Part shown: positions 14,476 to 16,296 of the stretch, piece after piece | Position numbering within the stretch: position 1 is the first letter of the stretch | Layout of the letters: each line of letters begins with the position of its first letter | Assembly (NCBI GenBank): GCA_017430945.1 | Contig: JAFRMB010000069.1 | Span: 1-16,296 of the forward strand | DNA: 16,296 nt | Direction: 5' to 3' | From: Clostridia bacterium | GTDB taxonomy: Bacteria > Bacillota_A > Clostridia > Christensenellales > Aristaeellaceae | The notes under the pieces: generated by a model | The model's input: only the letters and a program-made list of their open reading frames with translations | The model's database searches: none | Told to the model about the DNA's origin: nothing | Translations under genes and position numbers: made by a program

Positions 14476-15226
14476 TTGTGGCTCCTTCGACTCGTCCATT
14501 CGATCTGATATCGTCCCTGAGCGCGTCCCACGGCGTGAGCATCGAGACCAGCTGTCCCTGCCGCGTGCCGTCGCTGGTGAGGAACACGACCGCCAGCCTG
14601 TTGTTGCGCTCATTGCGCTTTTCGAACGCGTCCCGCACATTGAACAGCGTCGCGTCATCCCTGAGGAACATGTACCGCTCGCTCCGCTCGTCTCCGAAAT
14701 CCAGTGCCTCCCGGATGTCTCCGATGCGCAGTTCGTCCCGCGCGTCGCTCAGGCCGTGTTCTGCCAGATACATCATCAGGCTCTCGGCGCTGAAGACGCC
14801 CACGAGTCCGGACCGATCTGCCACGGGCACGTGTGAGTAGCCTTTTTTCAGCATGTGGCGCATGACGTTCAGCGCCAAATCGTTAGGATGCGCGAACATG
14901 ATGTTTTCGGCCGGCGTTCCGAAGTGTACCGCCAGCAGCGGACGCTGAACGTGCTCGATGATCGCCTGAAGCCTGTCTACGATCCCCTGCGAAGGCTCCA
15001 CCACCGCGGCGCCCGCCTCGTCGATGTTGTGCGACAGGATGTTTCTGATCTCGCGGCACAGGTCCAGATCGCTTCGCCACGGCTCGCTGTCGGCATCGCG
15101 CAGGTACTCCTTGACGACGCTGCCGGACGCGACCTGGCGATCGGCATACCGTTTTTCCAAAAGCCCCTCCAGCCGACGATACATGACCAGGAATACCTCG
15201 GAGCGCAAACTCTGTTCGCCAGACAT
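14465..15226 (-). CDS. HEPN-like domain protein with paired CBS domains
   Basis: 253 residues. The N-terminal helical part contains LCREIRNILSHN, with Arg61-Asn62 and His66 in the R-x4-H pattern of HEPN-like domains. Residues about 100-230 form two CBS motifs, the first around MFAHPNDLALNVMRHMLKKGYSHVPVADRSGLVGVFS, the second around FLRDDATLFNVRDAFEKRNERNNRLAVVFLTSDG. CBS pairs bind adenine nucleotides or related ligands (ATP, AMP, SAM, c-di-AMP). Similar helical-plus-CBS proteins occur in other Firmicutes as far as I recall; their role is not established. The start has AGGTG 7 bases upstream and a promoter at 15250-15278. The overlap with the alarmone synthetase gene suggests a nucleotide sensor acting with it. 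Ribonuclease activity is possible from the motif but not shown. Confidence 0.8.
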   Translation of the reverse strand: MSGEQSLRSEVFLVMYRRLEGLLEKRYADRQVASGSVVKEYLRDADSEPWRSDLDLCREIRNILSHNIDEAGAAVVEPSQGIVDRLQAIIEHVQRPLLAVHFGTPAENIMFAHPNDLALNVMRHMLKKGYSHVPVADRSGLVGVFSAESLMMYLAEHGLSDARDELRIGDIREALDFGDERSERYMFLRDDATLFNVRDAFEKRNERNNRLAVVFLTSDGTRQGQLVSMLTPWDALRDDIRSNGRVEGATNGR

Positions 15227-15249
15227 CCCGCTTCACCTCTCCCTCTCCT

Positions 15250-15278
15250 ATCATAACACAGATTTCACGGGAAATCAA
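15250..15278 (-). promoter_or_regulatory. Promoter of the CBS/alarmone synthetase operon
   Basis: On the - strand TTGATT (15278-15273) and TATGAT (15255-15250) are 17 bases apart, close to the sigma-A consensus. The -10 box ends 23 bases before the ATG, so the leader is very short. Confidence 0.7.
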
Positions 15279-15297
15279 TATCGCTTCAGGCACACCG

Positions 15298-15331
15298 CGC
15301 GCCCATGATCGCCGGACGGGCGCGAAGCGCC
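15298..15331. repeat. Overlapping GC-rich inverted repeats between divergent promoters
   Basis: CGCGCCC (15298-15304) pairs with GGGCGCG (15318-15324) across a 13-base loop. An alternative hairpin GGCGC (15319-15323) with GCGCC (15327-15331) uses the same right arm, so only one can form. Both lie between the CBS-operon promoter and the pckA promoter and outside the predicted transcripts, so a DNA binding site is as likely as an RNA structure. Confidence 0.4.
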
Positions 15332-15423
15332 TGTTGTGCCGCTCTCTACTGTGACAGTTGGATCTGTTTGTGTGCCATACCGATATCTAATTTTAAGATT
15401 CGACGCAACGCGGGCGGGAGTGA

Positions 15424-15452
15424 TTGACGCAGCGATGGCGCTGTGCTATACT
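15424..15452 (+). promoter_or_regulatory. Promoter of pckA
   Basis: TTGACG (15424-15429) and TATACT (15447-15452) are 17 bases apart, near-consensus, 36 bases before the pckA start. An AT-rich tract (about 15386-15400) lies upstream and may act as an UP element. No catabolite-response site was confidently identified. Confidence 0.75.
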
Positions 15453-15488
15453 TATACCAAATCAAATGGGAAAGAGGTTTGATGCTTT

Positions 15489-16296
15489 ATGGCTAATATC
15501 GATTTGACCAAGTACGGCATTACCGGCACCACCGAGATCATCTACAATCCCTCCTATGAGCAGCTGTTCAAGGACGAGATGGATCCTTCCCTGGAGGGCT
15601 TTGACAAGGGCGTCATGACCGAGCTGGGCGCCGTCAACGTGATGACCGGCATCTACACCGGCCGCTCCCCCAAGGACAAGTACATCGTGATGGATGAAGT
15701 CTCCAAGGACACCGTCTGGTGGACCACCGAAGGCTATCCGAACGACAACCACCCGATGACCCCCGAAGTCTGGTCCGAGATCAAGAAGCTGGCCAAGGAC
15801 GAGCTGTCCGGCAAGAAGCTGTATGTGGTGGACGTGTTCTGCGGCGCCAACAAGGACACCCGCATGGCCATCCGCTTCATCATGGAAGTCGCCTGGCAGG
15901 CCCACTTCGTCGAAAACATGTTCATCAAGCCCACCGCTGAGGAACTGGAGACCTTTGAGCCTGACTTCGTGTCCTACGTCGCCTCCAAGGCCAAGTGCGA
16001 GAACTACAAGGAACTCGGCCTCCGTTCCGATACCGTGGTCGCCTTCAACGTCTCCAGCCGTGAGCAGTGCATCATCAACACCTGGTACGGCGGCGAGATG
16101 AAGAAGGGCATGTTCTCCATGATGAACTACTACCTGCCGCTCAAGGGCATCGCCGCGATGCACTGCTCCGCCAACACCGACATGAACGGCGAGAACACCG
16201 CCATCTTCTTCGGCCTGTCCGGCACCGGCAAGACCACCCTGTCCACCGACCCCAAGCGCCTGCTGATCGGCGACGACGAGCACGGCTGGGACGACA
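15489..16296 (+). CDS. pckA: Phosphoenolpyruvate carboxykinase (ATP), 5' part
   Basis: The first 269 codons of an expected 530-540; the gene runs off the window edge. The ATP-type enzyme interconverts oxaloacetate plus ATP and PEP plus CO2 plus ADP in the cytosol, serving gluconeogenesis or, in fermenters, PEP carboxylation toward succinate. Visible signatures are TGRSPKDKY with substrate-binding Arg59, the [12 protein letters not shown] and [14 protein letters not shown] segments holding the Mn-binding Lys and His, the P-loop GLSGTGKT (242-249, Lys248), and GDDEHGW, the metal-binding kinase-2 motif, at the very end. AAAGAGG (15471-15477) lies 11 bases before the ATG. Codon use is strongly biased to C-ending codons, as in a highly expressed gene. 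It is divergent from the CBS/alarmone operon. Confidence 0.97.
   Translation, partial: MANIDLTKYGITGTTEIIYNPSYEQLFKDEMDPSLEGFDKGVMTELGAVNVMTGIYTGRSPKDKYIVMDEVSKDTVWWTTEGYPNDNHPMTPEVWSEIKKLAKDELSGKKLYVVDVFCGANKDTRMAIRFIMEVAWQAHFVENMFIKPTAEELETFEPDFVSYVASKAKCENYKELGLRSDTVVAFNVSSREQCIINTWYGGEMKKGMFSMMNYYLPLKGIAAMHCSANTDMNGENTAIFFGLSGTGKTTLSTDPKRLLIGDDEHGWDD

Noticed and set aside
14476..14658. Upstream extension of the alarmone synthetase frame
   Set aside because: Low-complexity Arg/Ser-rich translation inside the CBS gene; AAGGAG marks the start at 14475.
15462..16283. 273-codon open frame antisense to pckA
   Set aside because: Val/Gly/His-rich shadow of the strongly codon-biased pckA gene, which carries all expected catalytic motifs.

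Overview
The window looks like chromosomal DNA of a GC-rich member of the Firmicutes/Clostridia, probably uncultured. The evidence is the mix of ATP-type PEP carboxykinase, a comEC-holA pair, a stand-alone (p)ppGpp synthetase, SpoIIIJ/YidC2-style insertase sequence, teichoic-acid-type enzymes, strong AGGAGG-like ribosome sites and sigma-A-type promoters. No rRNA, tRNA, CRISPR array, transposase or phage gene was seen. Taxonomy below class level is not supported.

Layout. (1) 1-1384: a secreted tyrosine phosphatase with its own consensus promoter. (2) 1385-1823: a 439-base gap where composition falls from GC-rich to AT-richer. (3) 1824-8627: a surface-polymer locus. On the + strand are a GtrII-like membrane glycosyltransferase and a membrane sulfatase-fold (LtaS/phosphoethanolamine-transferase-like) enzyme. 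Convergent to them on the - strand are a YidC-glycerophosphotransferase fusion, a small membrane protein overlapping it by ATGA, a TagD-like cytidylyltransferase and a type I signal peptidase. (4) 8640-8878: divergent promoters. (5) 8879-12995: a + strand run of an MBL-fold hydrolase, comEC and holA, nearly without gaps. (6) 13144-13608: a small secreted orphan protein. (7) 13621-13708: a structured element between convergent genes. (8) 13732-15226: a - strand pair, a HEPN-like/CBS protein and a RelQ/RelP-type alarmone synthetase, with overlapping reading frames. (9) 15489 to the end: pckA, cut by the window edge.

How the genes may work together. In region 3 the cytidylyltransferase would make CDP-glycerol (or a related CDP-alditol). 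The fusion's C-terminal domain would polymerise or attach glycerol phosphate at the inner membrane face, held there by its YidC half. The sulfatase-fold enzyme could transfer phospho-groups outside the membrane and the GtrII-like protein could add sugars. The signal peptidase and the small 'YIDPS' protein could help mature or assemble the machine. No tagO, flippase, ABC exporter or LCP ligase is present, so the pathway is incomplete here. The most unusual item is the single polypeptide joining a membrane insertase to a teichoic-acid-type transferase; its two halves also differ in base composition. All functions are inferred from sequence motifs read by eye.
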